Assembly (NCBI GenBank): GCA_028386065.3
Contig: JAKUCV010002295.1
Span: 31,950-95,949, forward strand
Length of the DNA stretch: 64,000 nt
Reading direction: 5' to 3'
From: Turnera subulata
Taxonomy: Eukaryota > Streptophyta > Magnoliopsida > Malpighiales > Passifloraceae
Position 1 is the first letter of the stretch. Every line of letters starts with the position of its first letter. Under the pieces are notes generated by a model. It did no database searches. It saw nothing but the letters and a program-made list of their open reading frames with translations, and had not been told where the DNA came from. Made by a program: the position numbers and the translations under genes. This document shows positions 1 through 12,034 of this stretch, piece by piece.

Positions 1-637
1 ATTCGAAGAAAATAGTTCATGGCCATTGAGGATCCTTCACATGAAGCTTTAGTTTTTTATGGAATAATTTGCCTTTTCCCAAGTTGCTTAACTTTCACTT
101 TGGCTCGAATGCTTTTCAAAGCTCATGCATCATATTAGGGGCACTTGCATCCAAACACACCATGTAGGAATAAGATCGCACTCGCATTGATACATATGGA
201 AGTAGAAAGCACATGCATTCAAGAGGCAAACACATCATTGTAGAATTTGGGGGTACTTGCATCCAAAAACAAGCATGTAGAAACTAGGAGCATTGACACA
301 CCAACAAACACATAGGAACTAGGGGCATCCCCATGCATTGAAAAAGCGACACACTTAGACATGCGCATGCATCATTTACAAGTAGAATATGGATTCTTTG
401 AGAAGGTAGACTTGGTTGAGGATAAATGATCAATGAAAGTGACAACATCTTAAATTCATCACTTGACATAGACTTACATTTCCTGGGGTTGATGTCTAGA
501 GGGGCAAGGCATGCCTGAATATTTAGAAGACTTTGTTTGTAGAACAACGGGCATGCCAAGCCCGCACTCGAGGTATAGACACTATGATCACTCGCAGACC
601 CTAGGGGCACGGCGGCCCCCGATTTTTTATTGATGTT

Positions 638-805
638 GGGCATTCTTAAGAAGATATAAGGCCCAAGTTTTTTAAGTTGATGCGTGTTGTCTTGGGCATT
701 CGAGGAGATGTAAGTCCCAGCTTTTGTTGATGAGTCGAGATGTGAGCTTCGGCATTCAAGGATATGTAAGCCCCAACTTTTGTTGTTGAGTATGGGCAGT
801 CTCAG
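638..805. repeat. Degenerate tandem repeat, about 56-bp period, 3 copies
   Basis: Three diverged units begin near 638, 694 and 750. Each starts with a GGGCATTC-like motif followed by a purine-rich GATATAAG/GATGTAAG motif and then CCCAAGTTTT or CCCAACTTTT. The array sits in the non-coding tail of the retrotransposon and has no visible coding capacity. Confidence 0.65.
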
Positions 806-947
806 TAGAACGAGTTATTAGGCCAAACCCTTTTGTGAAATGATACTAGGGGCACGGTACCCAAACCTTTGTTGATTATGGACCGGTGAGCTTGAGAAAT
901 AGAGAAGACTTCCAGTTGTGGGTAAAGGGCATGCTAAGCCTCCAATC

Positions 948-1135
948 ATAAGATCTCTTGATCCTCCTTTGGTCGCTTGGTCATATCCTCACAGATAAGA
1001 TCTCTTGATCCCCCTTTAGTCGCTTGGCTATATCCTCATGGATAAGATCTCTTGATCCCACTTTTAGTCGCTTGGCTATATCCTCATGGATAAGATCTCT
1101 TGACACCTCTTTTAGTCTTTTTGACTATGTCCCTC
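948..1135. repeat. Tandem repeat, 47-48 bp period, about 4 copies
   Basis: Units start near 948, 995, 1042 and 1090. Each contains ATAAGATCTCTTGA followed by a CTTTTAGTCGCTTGG-like motif and TATCCTCA. The copies are nearly identical, so the expansion is more recent than the degenerate array upstream. It lies in the internal tail of the retrotransposon. Confidence 0.85.
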
Positions 1136-1527
1136 TAAGAAAGACAAACGATCGTATGGAGGCAAAGCAACCTGGTCGAAGTAAGAATACGCAACCAAAC
1201 CCCACTTAGGGTACCGTGCCGATAGTGCATTAGAAAAAAATCCCTCTATGGTAAGGATGATAGATTTTCAAGAGAGAAAAGGAAAGTTTCCCCAAAGAGA
1301 TAAATCCCGAACCTTCAGGATGAGGTGATTTCCGACAACCATGAAACTGGGATGAGATGATTCCCACAAACCGAGGGCCAGTCCCTCAAACCTTCGGGCA
1401 GAGATGATTCCCGAAGCGGAGCATGGGATGCTCCAAACCCTCGCCACACACCATGCACATTAATCATTCAAATTTGGTTGTTCCTGTCTTGCGTTGTTTC
1501 GTCCTTAGTCTATAAGGACTCATCAAC

Positions 1528-1537
1528 GAGGGGCATC
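1528..1537 (+). other. Polypurine tract of the 5'-end retrotransposon
   Basis: The purine-rich sequence GAGGGGCATC sits immediately before the TGTGAACACCC start of the LTR. This is the expected position and composition of the plus-strand priming site of an LTR retrotransposon, and it shows that the LTR is the 3' LTR of a plus-oriented element. Confidence 0.6.
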
Positions 1538-3138
1538 TGTGAACACCCAAATTTGACCCACGAACATTTCATTAAAATTAGATTCTAGACATGCATAAAC
1601 TCAAGGTTAATGAGATGATTTGATTTCGAGTGAAGGCATGATAGGAATTTAACTTAGTGGAATTAATGTATTTTGATGACATAAACCTTTATGCACTTAA
1701 ATCCTAGGATTAATGAGATGATTTAACCTTAGGATAAAATATATGATAAGGTTTACGTGCATTAAAATATATTTGGGCCTTTTTATTTGTTTTTACCCAA
1801 TAATAATGAGATGATTTATTCTTGGGTTAGAAATAGATTTAAGGGTCCAAGTTAATTATTCTTTAGGGTTTGTCCAGCCCATTAACTCATTTCTTGCAGA
1901 TCAATTTTAGCTCCGATTTTCGTGGAAAATCAGAGTTAATTATCATTTAAGTAGATTTTGTGTTTTTGGTATGATTTTGGGTGTTAATGTGCAATCTTTT
2001 GAATATGGAATGATTTGGAGGAGTGCTAATCAAGTAATTGAGTGATTCTGGGTAGATTGGGGGTTAATTACGCGGCAGGATCAAATCAAAGCTGAATTAG
2101 GGGGATCGAGGAGCCAAAAAGGAAAGAACGCACAAAACCGGGAGGGCCTGGTGGTCATCAAGGGATGGCTGCCAAGCCCTGGCGGTCTTGTGTCCATGAC
2201 CGCCGGTCATGGCGGTCATCCAAGCCATGACCGTCGGCCATGGCGGTCATGGGTGCCCAGGATCTCCGAAAATCTCCGATTTTGTTTCTTTTTCGATCTC
2301 ACGCGGTTTTGGACCAGATTTTCGGGCATAATCTTCACCATTAAGCAGGCCCACGCCCCTAGGCTTCCCAGAACACTATAAACAGGACCCCTCACACACA
2401 TTTCAAGGGACACACAATCTTTCTCACATACACACCCATAAGCTCTTCTTGCTTGGAGAAACTCTACTTCTCCATGCTTAGAAATATTTTCTAAGGCAGA
2501 AACTCTGGAGGATTTTCGTGGGGAGCATCAAGCAATAATCTAGCAAGGAGGAATCAAGAAGAGGCTCAACCATAAAGCTAAGGAGTGGCAAGAAGGTGGG
2601 TGTAGAACTCAACCCATTGCAAGGAGCTAGAGGAGGGCTACATAAGGTAATTCTAAATCCTTTTTGATTGATTCTTGGTGATTGATTGTTGGTGCTTTTG
2701 ATGATGTAAGTGGCCACTGTGTGCCATGTTTAAAACTATGTGGCTTTGACCCCGATCACTCGGGTACGTAGGTAGTCTCGGTCTCACAACGGGATGCAAG
2801 CCAAGTCTTTTCTTCCCCCCTTTCTTTGTTTTCCACACTTGCATACTTGCACACTTGCATACTTGTACTCTTGCACAAGGTGCACTTTTCTCTTTGATTG
2901 CACAAGGTTTCGACCCAACACGGATGGGTGCCTAACACCTTCCCATCCGTGACGAACCCCCGATCCCATATCTTTGGTTCGCTATGACCGGTTGCCTAAG
3001 GAGTCATATAAAGGTTTTTCTCAAGTTTTGCCCTTAATAAAACTTGGGTGGCGACTCCAATGATATGGGATTGACCCAAGGAAGAAGGTGAAAGGAATAG
3101 GTGAATAGGCCCAAGTGATTTTGGGTCGGGTATTCACA
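1538..3138 (+). mobile_element. LTR (1.6 kb), 3' LTR of a plus-strand retrotransposon
   Basis: The sequence begins TGTGAACACCC and ends GGGTATTCACA, giving canonical TG...CA ends with a short inverted repeat (TGTGAA/TTCACA). A TATA box lies at 2376-2383, and a polypurine tract abuts the 5' side. The 3' flank continues into unrelated AT-rich DNA. The target-site duplication cannot be tested because the 5' LTR is outside the window. Short ORFs within it are not considered coding. Confidence 0.8.
2376..2383 (+). promoter_or_regulatory. TATA box of the LTR promoter
   Basis: CTATAAAC is followed by a C-rich stretch and then CACACACATTTC. It lies about 840 bp into the 1.6-kb LTR, consistent with the U3/R boundary of a plant retrotransposon promoter. 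Confidence 0.6.
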
Positions 3139-3299
3139 GTTTTAGAAATAAATTAGAAAAATAACATAATTTACAAAAAATTAATATAAATGTTACTATA
3201 AAATTGGTTAATATAATAATTTTACAATAAAGGTTGATCGTACTAATTATAGATAACTAAAAGATTTATTTGAATGATGAATTCAAATATATTTATCAT
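3139..3299. other. AT-rich intergenic DNA, nothing recognised
   Basis: A short AT-rich stretch between the 3' LTR and the next repeat. I see no gene, terminal repeat or tandem array. Confidence 0.5.
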
Positions 3300-3736
3300 T
3301 GTTGGCCTAAATATTAGCTAATTATCTTCTTAATCTTAATTAGTAAATTAACCATGTTTAGTCATGGTTTATGATGCCTTTTGATGATTAACAAACAAAT
3401 TAGAATGAATGCTTGAATATACATTTGTGTTGATTGAGTATCAAGCAGGTCCACGGTTTCGAAAGAAACCATATCTCTAAGTAGTTTTTGGACTACTGCA
3501 ACTTGCGGGTGGTCCTCACACCCATTAAAACTCAACCCCCAACGGTCAAGATTGGAGAACAAGTAAGGAAGGAGGTCCAAACTTTTTAGATTTAGTAATA
3601 CTTTGCAACCAAAAAATTGAAAAGTGGAGTACTTGTAGATATGGTCCCAACTCGAACTGAATGTGAACTCAAGTAAACTTTGGGATGCAAGGAGCTGTTG
3701 GAAGATTTTTTTCGTGACTCAAAAGTATATAAGAGG
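3300..3736 (+). mobile_element. Possible LTR remnant, left half, split by solo LTR A
   Basis: From TGTTGGCC near 3300 the sequence looks like a Copia-type LTR. It contains a GATGATTAACAAAC motif common in SIRE/Maximus-like LTRs and a TATATAAGAGG box directly at the insertion point of solo LTR A. The continuation would be at 8902 onward. I could not find the matching 3' boundary, so this is a weak call resting on the TG start and TATA position. Confidence 0.3.
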
Positions 3737-4014
3737 TGAAACACCCCGACCACTATTTACCTGACAAACAGTAATTACCGATCAACAGTACCGACACGTG
3801 GCTCAAATAGTAAATACATCAAGAAATCCGGCCCAACGGCCCAATGTTAACAACATATCTCCCGACCTCGGGAATCCCAATAGTAACAACACAGCGAAAG
3901 CATTTGTAATTCAATACCAACATATGCAAAGCCCGATGCAACTAATGGATCCGAGTCCTGCCCAAGGGTACACTGCAGCTTGCCTCGTACGTTCCTGCAC
4001 TACAAGCAACTCAT

Positions 4015-4063
4015 CCTACGGGATGAAACCCCGTAGGCGAGGGGTGAGTCTGAAGTGCTCACC
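4015..4063 (-). other. Conserved double hairpin in LTR A
   Basis: Hairpin 1 (4015-4037) is CCTACGGG, a 7-nt loop, CCCGTAGG: a perfect 8-bp stem. Hairpin 2 (4043-4063) pairs GGTGAG with CTCACC around a 9-nt loop. The same two-hairpin block occurs in LTR C, LTR D and the nested LTR. It may be a structured RNA element of the retrotransposon; function is inferred only. Confidence 0.6.
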
Positions 4064-4284
4064 GACCATGGATAAACAGAGATATGCAGGCAACCATAAT
4101 ACTTTCGAAGAAAACACCGGCAAAAGACAACTCAAAGATTCTACCAAATCATGACTGAGCCAAGACCAAAAGAATATCTTTTATTATCATTATTACCAAT
4201 TTTATCTTTTGGGCCCCTGTCACTGGACAAGCTAGGGTCGTACCTGGTTATTAACTAATTCCGAATGCCAGGCCAAAACAAAAT

Positions 4285-4360
4285 CCGGGATCAACATCCC
4301 AATAACAAACCAATCCGGGATCAACATCCCAATATCCAAATCATCCGGGATCAACATCCC
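4285..4360. repeat. Tandem palindromic repeat (CCGGGATCAACATCCC) x3
   Basis: Three near-identical 16-bp units at 4285, 4315 and 4345 pair GGGAT with ATCCC around a 4-nt centre. Comparable arrays occur at the same relative place in LTR C, LTR D and the nested LTR, with different centre sequences but the GGGAT/ATCCC arms kept. Confidence 0.75.
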
Positions 4361-7032
4361 CAATAACCAAACCAAACCGGCCATGACACCACAGAACTAT
4401 AGTCTCTAACCATCTAGTCGTACCACCACTTTCCACGTGACAATTAAATCATCATTTCATATTCAATTCCAATTCCATTTCAAATACTCATTATCCTATC
4501 CTCAATTAGCCACAGTTAACAGTTCTACATTAATCTCAACACAAATTCCACAAACCAATAACACAGTTTATCAACAACAGCAACAACATCATAGCAGTCA
4601 AACAGCCAACAATAATCATCTCAGCAGTTCAATCAAACAACAAAACATACACGGTATTACGGCACATATCAAAGGTTATCCATCCTCACCTGATGTGTCT
4701 CAGAAACTGATATCTGGTCAACCTCGAGACCCTATATATAGGAACACAATAATCACTTATAATGCACATAAAAAAATGATTATGCATGATACCGGTTTAA
4801 CATTTATTAGACGGCTTTTCTGTTCATCCATAATTATCTCATTACCAAACGGTTCATCCGACTTGGTGGCAATTACTGATTAAGTATATCCAGCCAATAT
4901 ATCAAAACATACTTGATTTTAAATCAAAACCGAACCGAGCGTCCAAGCCGATATCCCGGCTCTTAGGACAAATCCGTTGTATAAATCATATAGAGGGAAA
5001 TAGAACGAATTATGGCCCGTAAAATACTCGTAATTTATTTAATAATACGAAGTAAATAATATTTAAAAATAATATAACCGTTAAATAGAAAATATTGTCA
5101 TTGGTAAGTAATCATTATAGTCGGGATACGGTATAAGTAAACATTTGGAAATATACATATATCCGACAACTTTAAATAGAGTGTAAGCGGTAACATAAAT
5201 TAGTGGTTGAAATATTATAACCTTTATTAAAATAAAGTCTTAGATAAATAGTCAAAATAATATTACCACTTATTATTGTAACATAATATTTACGGTAAAT
5301 TAATGAAGCATAGTTTAGTCGTAAAATAAATTCTATGCAGGTTATATACAAGTCTTATAAATACATAATTAAATCCAAAAATAATATTGTTTTTAATTTA
5401 GAAATTAAATTATTAACTACTTAGTCATGCATATATAGCTAACAATATATATGGTCGAAATCCATATTAAATTATGGCCAAATATTATTTAGCCAATGAA
5501 ATATCATTAGTAGCATATATATAAGAATATTGGTAAATAAAATAGGATATTATTATTCTAGCCTAGAAGAACGGTAATTGATCATATTAGAAATATGATA
5601 ATAATAAATTAAAGCATAATTAAGAAATTAAGCCCAGGGGACCTTCACTTGCGTTTAGTCCATCGGAGAGAATAATAAAAACAACTTCGAATTGATTAAA
5701 TAAAAGACTTAATTAAATTAAACAATATGGGCCATTTATTGTAATTAGCCCAATTAAAATAAATAAAAACGGAAATTAAATTCAATGGGCCTTTTACGAG
5801 CCCAGGCAAAACGTAAATAAAAATATAATTAAATAAAAGCATAAAAGCATAAATTAAATTGCATAAAATAAAAACATTGGTTAATATTAATTAACCTAAT
5901 TAATCGTTTCATTAATTATCGTTTTAATGTTCGGGTCCGTTATTGTTCGGGTTCGTTAATATCGTTCAAGTCCGATAAAGATGCATGAATAGTCCGAGGC
6001 TCGGGTTTTACTGTAATAGCCCGGGTAAAAAAAGTATTTTTACCTTGATTTACCGTTGAATTAATCTTGGGTAATTAATTCAAGGTAAATCGGGCGTCGT
6101 TTTTCGTAACCGAGGGTTTTCCCGCGCTCGAGATTTTTCCGTGGATTTTTCGGGCCTAAGTCGGTATTTTTTTTCGGGTCCCGGAATCCTCAGAAAAATC
6201 ACACCGGAAAATAACCAAGGGGGTATCAGTTATTTTCTGGTCCGGACCGGACTCGCTCCATAATGCAGACAAGCTGCATTATTGAAGATTCACGTGTGTA
6301 CAGTAATTTCATCGTTATAAAGAGGAAGAAAGCAGGAGAAGAGAGGAGAGGAGAAGAAAAAGAAAAGGAGAGGAAAAGAAAAAAAAGAGAGAAAGAAAAA
6401 AAAGAGAGAGAAAAAAAAAAGAAAAACAAACACAGAAGGAAAAAAAAAACCGAGAGAGGGGGGAAAAATAATAAGAAAAAAAGAAAAGAGAAAAAAAAGA
6501 GAAGAAATAAATTGAATTCGGAAAAAAAAAAGAAAATAAGAAAACGGAAGAAAATGGGAAAAACCAACCACTGTTCACCGTCACCCCTGTCACTGTTCAC
6601 GGGAGGACGACTGGCGCCGTCTCGTGCTTCACCGCCACCACCAGTAGGACGCCCGAGCCGTCGCCGACCTGTAGCAGGCATTCCCCGTCGGTTCCGTCTC
6701 TCGACGCGCACCGCAGAGCCGTCGACCCGCGAGCAGACCCGACGGATCCAGCTCCTCGGCGTCTTCCGCTTCCTGCCGGCGATGCAGCGCTGGTTTCCCG
6801 CCGCCCCCGTGCCGCTCGTGCTGCCTCGACGTCGTGGTTGAGCACGCGTTCCCACATGCGCCAGTCGGTTTTAGATAGGGATGTCTATCCCGGTATTTTG
6901 TTGATCCCTGTGATTTGATTTTGAATGATGATAATATAATTGTCACGTGGTAAGTAGAGGTACGACTCGATGGTTTAAGACTGTTTTGTGGTGGCCATGA
7001 CCTGGGTTACTTGTGATAAAAATGTCTATGCT

Positions 7033-7103
7033 TGGGATGTCTATCCCGTGATTATAGTTGGGATATCTATCCCTAGGTTCTTATTTTTGGGATGTCGATC
7101 CCT
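7033..7103. repeat. GGGAT...ATCCC palindromic repeats in the nested LTR
   Basis: Three copies of GGGATGTCTATCCC-like palindromes lie at about 7034, 7060 and 7089, with a further one near 6878. They are the counterpart of the arrays in LTRs A, C and D, seen on the opposite strand. Confidence 0.7.
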
Positions 7104-7338
7104 GGGTTCTCTTGGATTTGGTCTGGCACCCGAAATATGTTGATAACCAGGTCTGACCCCTAGCTTATCCGTGACAGGGTCCGGAAAGATAAAAGTGGAA
7201 ATTGGATTTTTATTTGAGTCTTTTTGGTCTTGGACCGGTTTTGGGTCTAGTCTTTTGGTTGGGTATATTTTGGCGGTTTTTGCCTGTTTTCGACCTTGAG
7301 TAATTTTAGTGTTGCATATTGATTGTCTATCCTTCGTC

Positions 7339-7387
7339 GGTGAGCACTTCGGACTCACCCCTCACCTGCGGGCTTTCATCCCGTAGG
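7339..7387 (+). other. Conserved double hairpin in the nested LTR
   Basis: Hairpin 2 (7339-7359) pairs GGTGAG with CTCACC. Hairpin 1 (7365-7387) is CCTGCGGG, a 7-nt loop, CCCGTAGG. On the sense strand the one altered position is a G-T, that is a G-U in RNA, so pairing is retained. Confidence 0.6.
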
Positions 7388-8901
7388 ATGGATTATTTGT
7401 GGTACAGGTTTGGTGCATTCCAGACAGGCTGCGGCGTTATCCCTTGGACAGGACTTGGATCCATAGTTTGCATCATGTGTCGTATACATTGTGTTTGTGA
7501 GTTATTAAGTCTTCCGCTGTGCTATTTATTGCCATTGTTGGGCCATTGGGCCGGTTATGATGTTATTGTTGTTTATATTTTGGGCTGTTGAGCCCGAATT
7601 TCTGTTGTATACAATGTATGCTGGGCTTTGCTGGGTTGGGTCGTTACAGTTCCGGCACGTGTTTACTGTGTACGGTAAATATGGGTCAGGGCATTTTATT
7701 TACCCACAGTCCATTTTCGAGCTCGCCGAAAAATTCCCAAGACTGCCGGAAAATGGTCGGATTCCGGCTGGAACTGTTCACCACGGCAGCACCGTCTCTG
7801 TTACCGATCGTTGCCCAACAAGACACCCAATCCACCAAGCAGAATCACCATCGCACCTATCAACAAAACTGTCAACATGCCCACGGCCACACACCGGTGA
7901 CCGGTGTTCCACCACACAACCATGTCAGCCACCCAAATCGCCGTAACCCAAAACCACAGTAGCCCCATCATCGTCATCGGCACACAACAACAACCAAAAC
8001 AAACCGATCAGCCCAAGATCGGGTTAAAGAAAAGAGACGAAAAGGAAAGGAAAAGGGCAAGGGTCGTCGCCGGATCTTACCCACACAGCCACGAAGACGG
8101 CGACAGCGGCGATGGATTGGGGGTGAGAGCGGCAGTGGTCTCGTGCTCAGTTTCCTAGAAAAAGAAAAGAAAGAAAAAAGAAAGAAGTGGGGTAGGGCGG
8201 CGGAAGAAAAACCGGGAAAAGAAAGAAAAGAAAAGGGAAAAGAAAGGAAAGGAAAGAAAAGGAAATAAGAGTGGCCACATGGCAAGCCACGGTTGGCCGG
8301 TCCGGATTTCCGTCCCGAGTCCGAAAATACAACTTGGGCTCGGAAAATCCGATTAATTCCTCTGAGCATCGTCCAAGTCTTGGAATTGAGAACCGAGGCT
8401 CGGTAAGCTGTAAAGGATGCTCGGAAATCTCGAGTAACCCTCGGGATTAAATTCCAAGGCTCGGTTAACGAAAGAAACTCCAAATTGCGTATCGGTATTT
8501 AACCTTGTGTTTAACATTTAAACTTAATCTTGATAAACATAAACTTAACTTAACAATTATTCTTTTATAAAATTCAAAGTAAATCTCCAAAGATTAATAT
8601 ATTAACTATCATGGAAATACAAGATGAAATTTCTTTTAAATTATAATTAGTAAATTATGCAACAAAGATACCATATCGAAATAATAATAATATCACTATT
8701 AATGTTTTGTTAGAAAAATAATAAAAATAATGGTAACGATAATAATAATAACAATAGTAATAGTTTTGAGAGTAGTAAAAATAATGAAAATTGACTCGGA
8801 TTGGTAAAATTCTTGATCGACCGCGATAAAAATTTTATTAACCACCGTAAAAGTCAAAACAGCTTGGTAAAAATCACGAAAATTTTACCCGGGTCGTTAC
8901 A

Positions 8902-9633
8902 AGATGATTCAAAACACCTTTGAAACTTATCCCAGCTATTTTGAGCAAATTCTGAGTCTGCAAATTCGAGCTTGTACATGTGGTTTCTGATCTGGTTTCA
9001 TTGTTGTATTCAAATCCATTGAATGGGTAGTTTTTACACAACACGTGATTTTTTGTTTTGCTGGGAACTCAAGCCTAGGATTAGAATTGATGGTAAGTTA
9101 GAGCTTAGCCTGTGAAAATTAACTTGTAAAGATTTGAGCTTAGCTTGCAAAAGCTTGTGTGTTATAAAGGTTAAGGTTGAACCTGCAAAAAAATAGTTAT
9201 AGTGAGTATTTGAATTCTTAAAAGAGGATCCTTTAAGTAGTGAATGTAGCTGGTGAGGGGACTCTAAAATCATCTGTGTTCATTTTTTCTTCCTACCTTG
9301 CTTCAGATTCTTTGAGTTTCTATTGATACTTTCGACTACAGTTGAGTGCGTGGTTTCAATCTAGCTGTGTTGTCAATGCTAATGAGTAATATCTAGATAA
9401 GATCATGGCTTTGAGGGAACAAGCATCAACAAAGCACCAAGGTTGGTGTGTTTAGATATGAACGGCTAAGTTTTTATTTTAAAACCGTATTAATCAACCT
9501 AATCAAATAGGGGTGTGTTAGAGTTGTCAACTAAACAGCAAGCTTTATTATTTTAGAACCCGAATAAATAACATATTCAAATAGGGGTGTGTGATAGTTG
9601 TAAGGAGGATATTGGGGTGATTTTTGTCGGGGA
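8902..9633. other. Right flank of solo LTR A; no gene seen
   Basis: This stretch continues the sequence interrupted by LTR A. It has an imperfect direct repeat around AATCAAATAGGGGTGTGT near 9503 and again near 9578. I see no convincing coding frame. It may be the right half of the possible Copia-like LTR at 3300-3736. Confidence 0.4.
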
Positions 9634-9910
9634 TGTTGGGTATTAAACTAAGCTAGTTTTAATTGGTCTACGAGTTTCTCCAAGTCCAGTTCGGTTTAGG
9701 AGTCATGTCTTGTCCGTTAAGTCAGAGTCCCTATAAATAAGTATGTTAGGGTTTTATTATATGTGTAGCAAAGTAACAGTTGTGAGAAAAACACCGAGAC
9801 TGTGTGGCTACCGTGAGGGACACCGAAGTGCCACCTAGTTTATTGTGTGCAAGGTTTCAAAACTGAATAATAAAGAGGTTTATGTGTTTGAGCAATTTTT
9901 ATTTTCTACA
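9634..9910 (+). mobile_element. Short solo LTR (277 bp), Copia- or TRIM-like
   Basis: It begins TGTTGGGTATTAAAC and ends TTTTCTACA. A TATA box (CTATAAATAAG) lies at 9731 and a polyadenylation-like AATAATAAAG near 9867, in the right order for U3-R-U5. The flanks GGGGA and GGGAA match at four of five bases. There is no adjacent polypurine tract or primer site, so a solo LTR is the simplest reading. Confidence 0.5.
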
Positions 9911-10510
9911 GGGAACATGTCAAGAGTGATGCGTCATTAGAGGGAGTAACCAAGTATTTTGCTTGCTAACCAGAGTGTGGATAGTTGGAAAACTTAACTT
10001 CAAATGCATTCAAAGGAAGAGTGCGGGTGACAACCAATGGGAGTTGGACAATGTTTTTGGCACATGGTCACCAATGGTTAGATATAATATTGTTGTCTTC
10101 CCGTTTGGTTTGGGACGGAATTTCTTGTTAGTTTGTCATCTCACCCTTTCGTATTTTCTTTCATGCATAATTTACTACAAATTGATTTTTCATTTATTGA
10201 TTTCCTCCTTATGGTTACCAAACTTCTTGATTTTCAATTTTGTGGGTTGTTTGGATATAAACTGAAGATTTTGTAGATGAAGCAGGTGTTTTTGTGCGTA
10301 GAAAAATGCAACACAGGTCACCCGGCTAATTAACCTGCTATAAGAGGTCATCCCAAAAGGAATACGGCACTCCGGAACACCATACAATGACCCTTGTTTA
10401 CATTATTCTTTCCTCATAGAAAAAAAAAAAAAATGGGCTGATGAAATAAAAGTCTTGTTACAAAAACGAATGACAGACATTTTGCCTCGTGCGCCTAGTA
10501 AGAATGCAGG
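9911..10510. other. Intergenic DNA and 3' flank of CCB3
   Basis: No conserved coding frame is seen. The right-hand part should include the 3' UTR and polyadenylation site of CCB3 (minus strand); a long A run on the plus strand lies near 10422-10433. Confidence 0.4.
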
Positions 10511-12034
10511 TCAGTTAACCTGTTGGGATAGTAGAACTAGAAGACCTTGAGGTCCCACGAGGATTTCATTAAGGAAGCTTACTAACCCAAACCAGACCAC
10601 AGGAGTGACGTCCACTCCTCCAAGTGGTGGAATCAATTTCCGAGTTGGAATGAGGAGTGGCTCCGTGGGTGCATATGCAATTACATATGGGAATTTCCCA
10701 ACAGGAAGCCTTGGGTACCAGGACATCACTATTCTCAGTACGAACAGAAATGCAAACGCAGAGAGGAACGGCCCCAAAAACCCAATTGCTATCTTTGCAG
10801 TTGCAGGGTCCAAATCTGCCAACATCAGACCTTGAATGGAAAGTGAGGTAGCTTCTGGTGCCTTGCATATGTGTAGGTTGATGTTTCTTGCAACCTCAAA
10901 AGCATTGGATGCTCTCCCAGAAAGGACCCCTCCTACTCCTATTGGTGAGAGCTCAATGTCAAGAGAGGCTGTAACTCTGACAAAGCAACATGTCTTAGAC
11001 CGTATGGCCTGATGACCTCTACTGGGATTTCCTCCCGTAACACCATTGAGCCTATCCTGCCATAACATAAGCAGCTTAGGACCTTGTCCGCTATAAAATA
11101 AAGCAGTGCAACTAGTAGAGAAGCATTGTCATTGAGAAGTATGTCCCCTAAGACTGTTTCTCTTATGTAACAATATGATTCACATCTTTGATATCAAAAA
11201 AAGAAGAGAAGCATTGTCATTCAGAGTGCAGTTGAGTATCTTCTTTCTCAGATCAGATAATAAAAAGAAACGGCCAGAGATGAATGTCATGTGGAATTTA
11301 ATCTTCAATTTCTGCATCTTCGTATGAAACCCATATGGAATCGAAGACACTTTGGGGAGACACAACAATAGTTGGACACAGAAAATTATGACCTGCAGCC
11401 AAACCATTGAATTAGCAGGACATAGTTCCAGCCACGCATGTGAAGAACTTAATTGTGAGCTGACCGAATGGAATATAACAGTAAAAAAAAGACTAGCATA
11501 CAGAGTCATGACTAGCAAAAGACTACACCATGAAGCACCAATAGCGGCTGATAATTCATGAAATTGCAAGGACAAACTTGGTTTCGTTAGGTAGTACAGT
11601 CAAAAGCCTAGCGGATGCAGAGAAGATGAATTCTTAGTACGATACCAAAGGTGCCTTAACTCATGCAAATTATTGGTATCCCCCGAGAACTACACGATAA
11701 GCAAACACCCAAATTCCCTCATATAACAACACCATCAGCAATATACAGGTGAAAGAGATAAGTTTGGTTAACGACCCATATAAATATTTGGGGGAAGAAA
11801 ACTTAGAAAGACTAAACTTTAAGTAGAAAAACCTTATGGGTTATGGAACTTACAACAAAAGAGATACCCAACTTGTGGTGCCATCCTGTAAATGGAGGAG
11901 CAAAAAGACAAAGTAGTCAGAAAATGGAAGAGATTTGGTAAAAAAGTTACATGGAATGGAATTCAGGATGATGGTCGAGTGTTATTACCTCTTACATGAT
12001 GAGGATGGTTGAACAAGGAAATACAAGACGCCAT
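10511..12034 (-). CDS. CCB3: CCB3 / YLMG3, cytochrome b6f cofactor assembly protein
   Basis: Two exons: exon 1 12034-11996 (13 codons, start MASCISLF, donor GTAAGAG) and exon 2 11056-10511 (181 codons plus TGA), phase 0, giving about 194 residues. Exon 2 matches the YGGT-family protein CCB3: LADLDPATAK leads into a first membrane helix (about 102-125, ending RIVMSWYP), then KFPYV.AYAPTEPLL and a second helix (about 163-189). The C-terminus SQQVN is also as I recall for CCB3. CCB proteins attach heme ci covalently to cytochrome b6 in the thylakoid membrane. The N-terminal roughly 45 residues would be the transit peptide. The conserved part is sure. Exon 1 is inferred from the start codon, donor site and matching phase; a cDNA could show a different first exon. 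Confidence 0.88.

Larger units (their letters stand above)
1..1537 (+). mobile_element. Non-coding 3' internal tail of an LTR retrotransposon
   Basis: This stretch lies directly 5' of a polypurine tract and a TG...CA LTR, so it is read as the 3' end of the internal region of a plus-strand LTR retrotransposon whose 5' part is outside the window. No reading frame here resembles gag or pol. It holds two sets of short tandem repeats, listed separately. The superfamily cannot be assigned; a long non-coding stretch before the 3' LTR is common in large plant Gypsy elements, but that is inference. Confidence 0.6.
6012..7698 (+). mobile_element. Solo LTR nested in LTR A, same broad family, opposite orientation
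   Basis: It begins TGTAATAGCCCGGGTAAAA and ends GGGTCAGGGCATTTTA, homologous in reverse to LTRs C and D. It is flanked by a perfect 5-bp duplication TTTAC (6007-6011 and 7699-7703). Removing it restores continuity with the equivalent site in LTR B (GGGTTTTACCCAAAG near 29000). It has a purine tract at 6320-6545 followed by a GC-rich block to about 6850. The terminal CA has become TA. Confidence 0.88.
3737..8901 (-). mobile_element. Solo LTR A of a long-LTR Ty3/Gypsy family (interrupted)
   Basis: Plus-strand ends are TGAAACACCCCGACC and CCCGGGTCGTTACA, matching the LTR attached to Gypsy pol at 56122-58447, which fixes the sense strand as minus. There is no internal region on either side, so it is a solo LTR. 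The flanks AGAGG and AGATG are a 4-of-5 match, suggesting an aged target-site duplication. A 1687-bp LTR is inserted at 6012-7698; without it the LTR is about 3.5 kb. The part at 7710-8270 has a GC-rich block and a purine-rich tract that give long spurious frames. Confidence 0.85.

Noticed and set aside
6226..6946. Several overlapping frames of 86-209 codons on both strands
   Set aside because: All arise from the purine tract and GC-rich block of the nested LTR; products are Phe/Ser-rich or Lys/Arg-rich low complexity.
11180..11575. 131-codon minus frame with hydrophobic stretches within the CCB3 locus
   Set aside because: It lies in the intron between the proposed CCB3 exons, has no recognisable family, and is AT-rich like other intron sequence.
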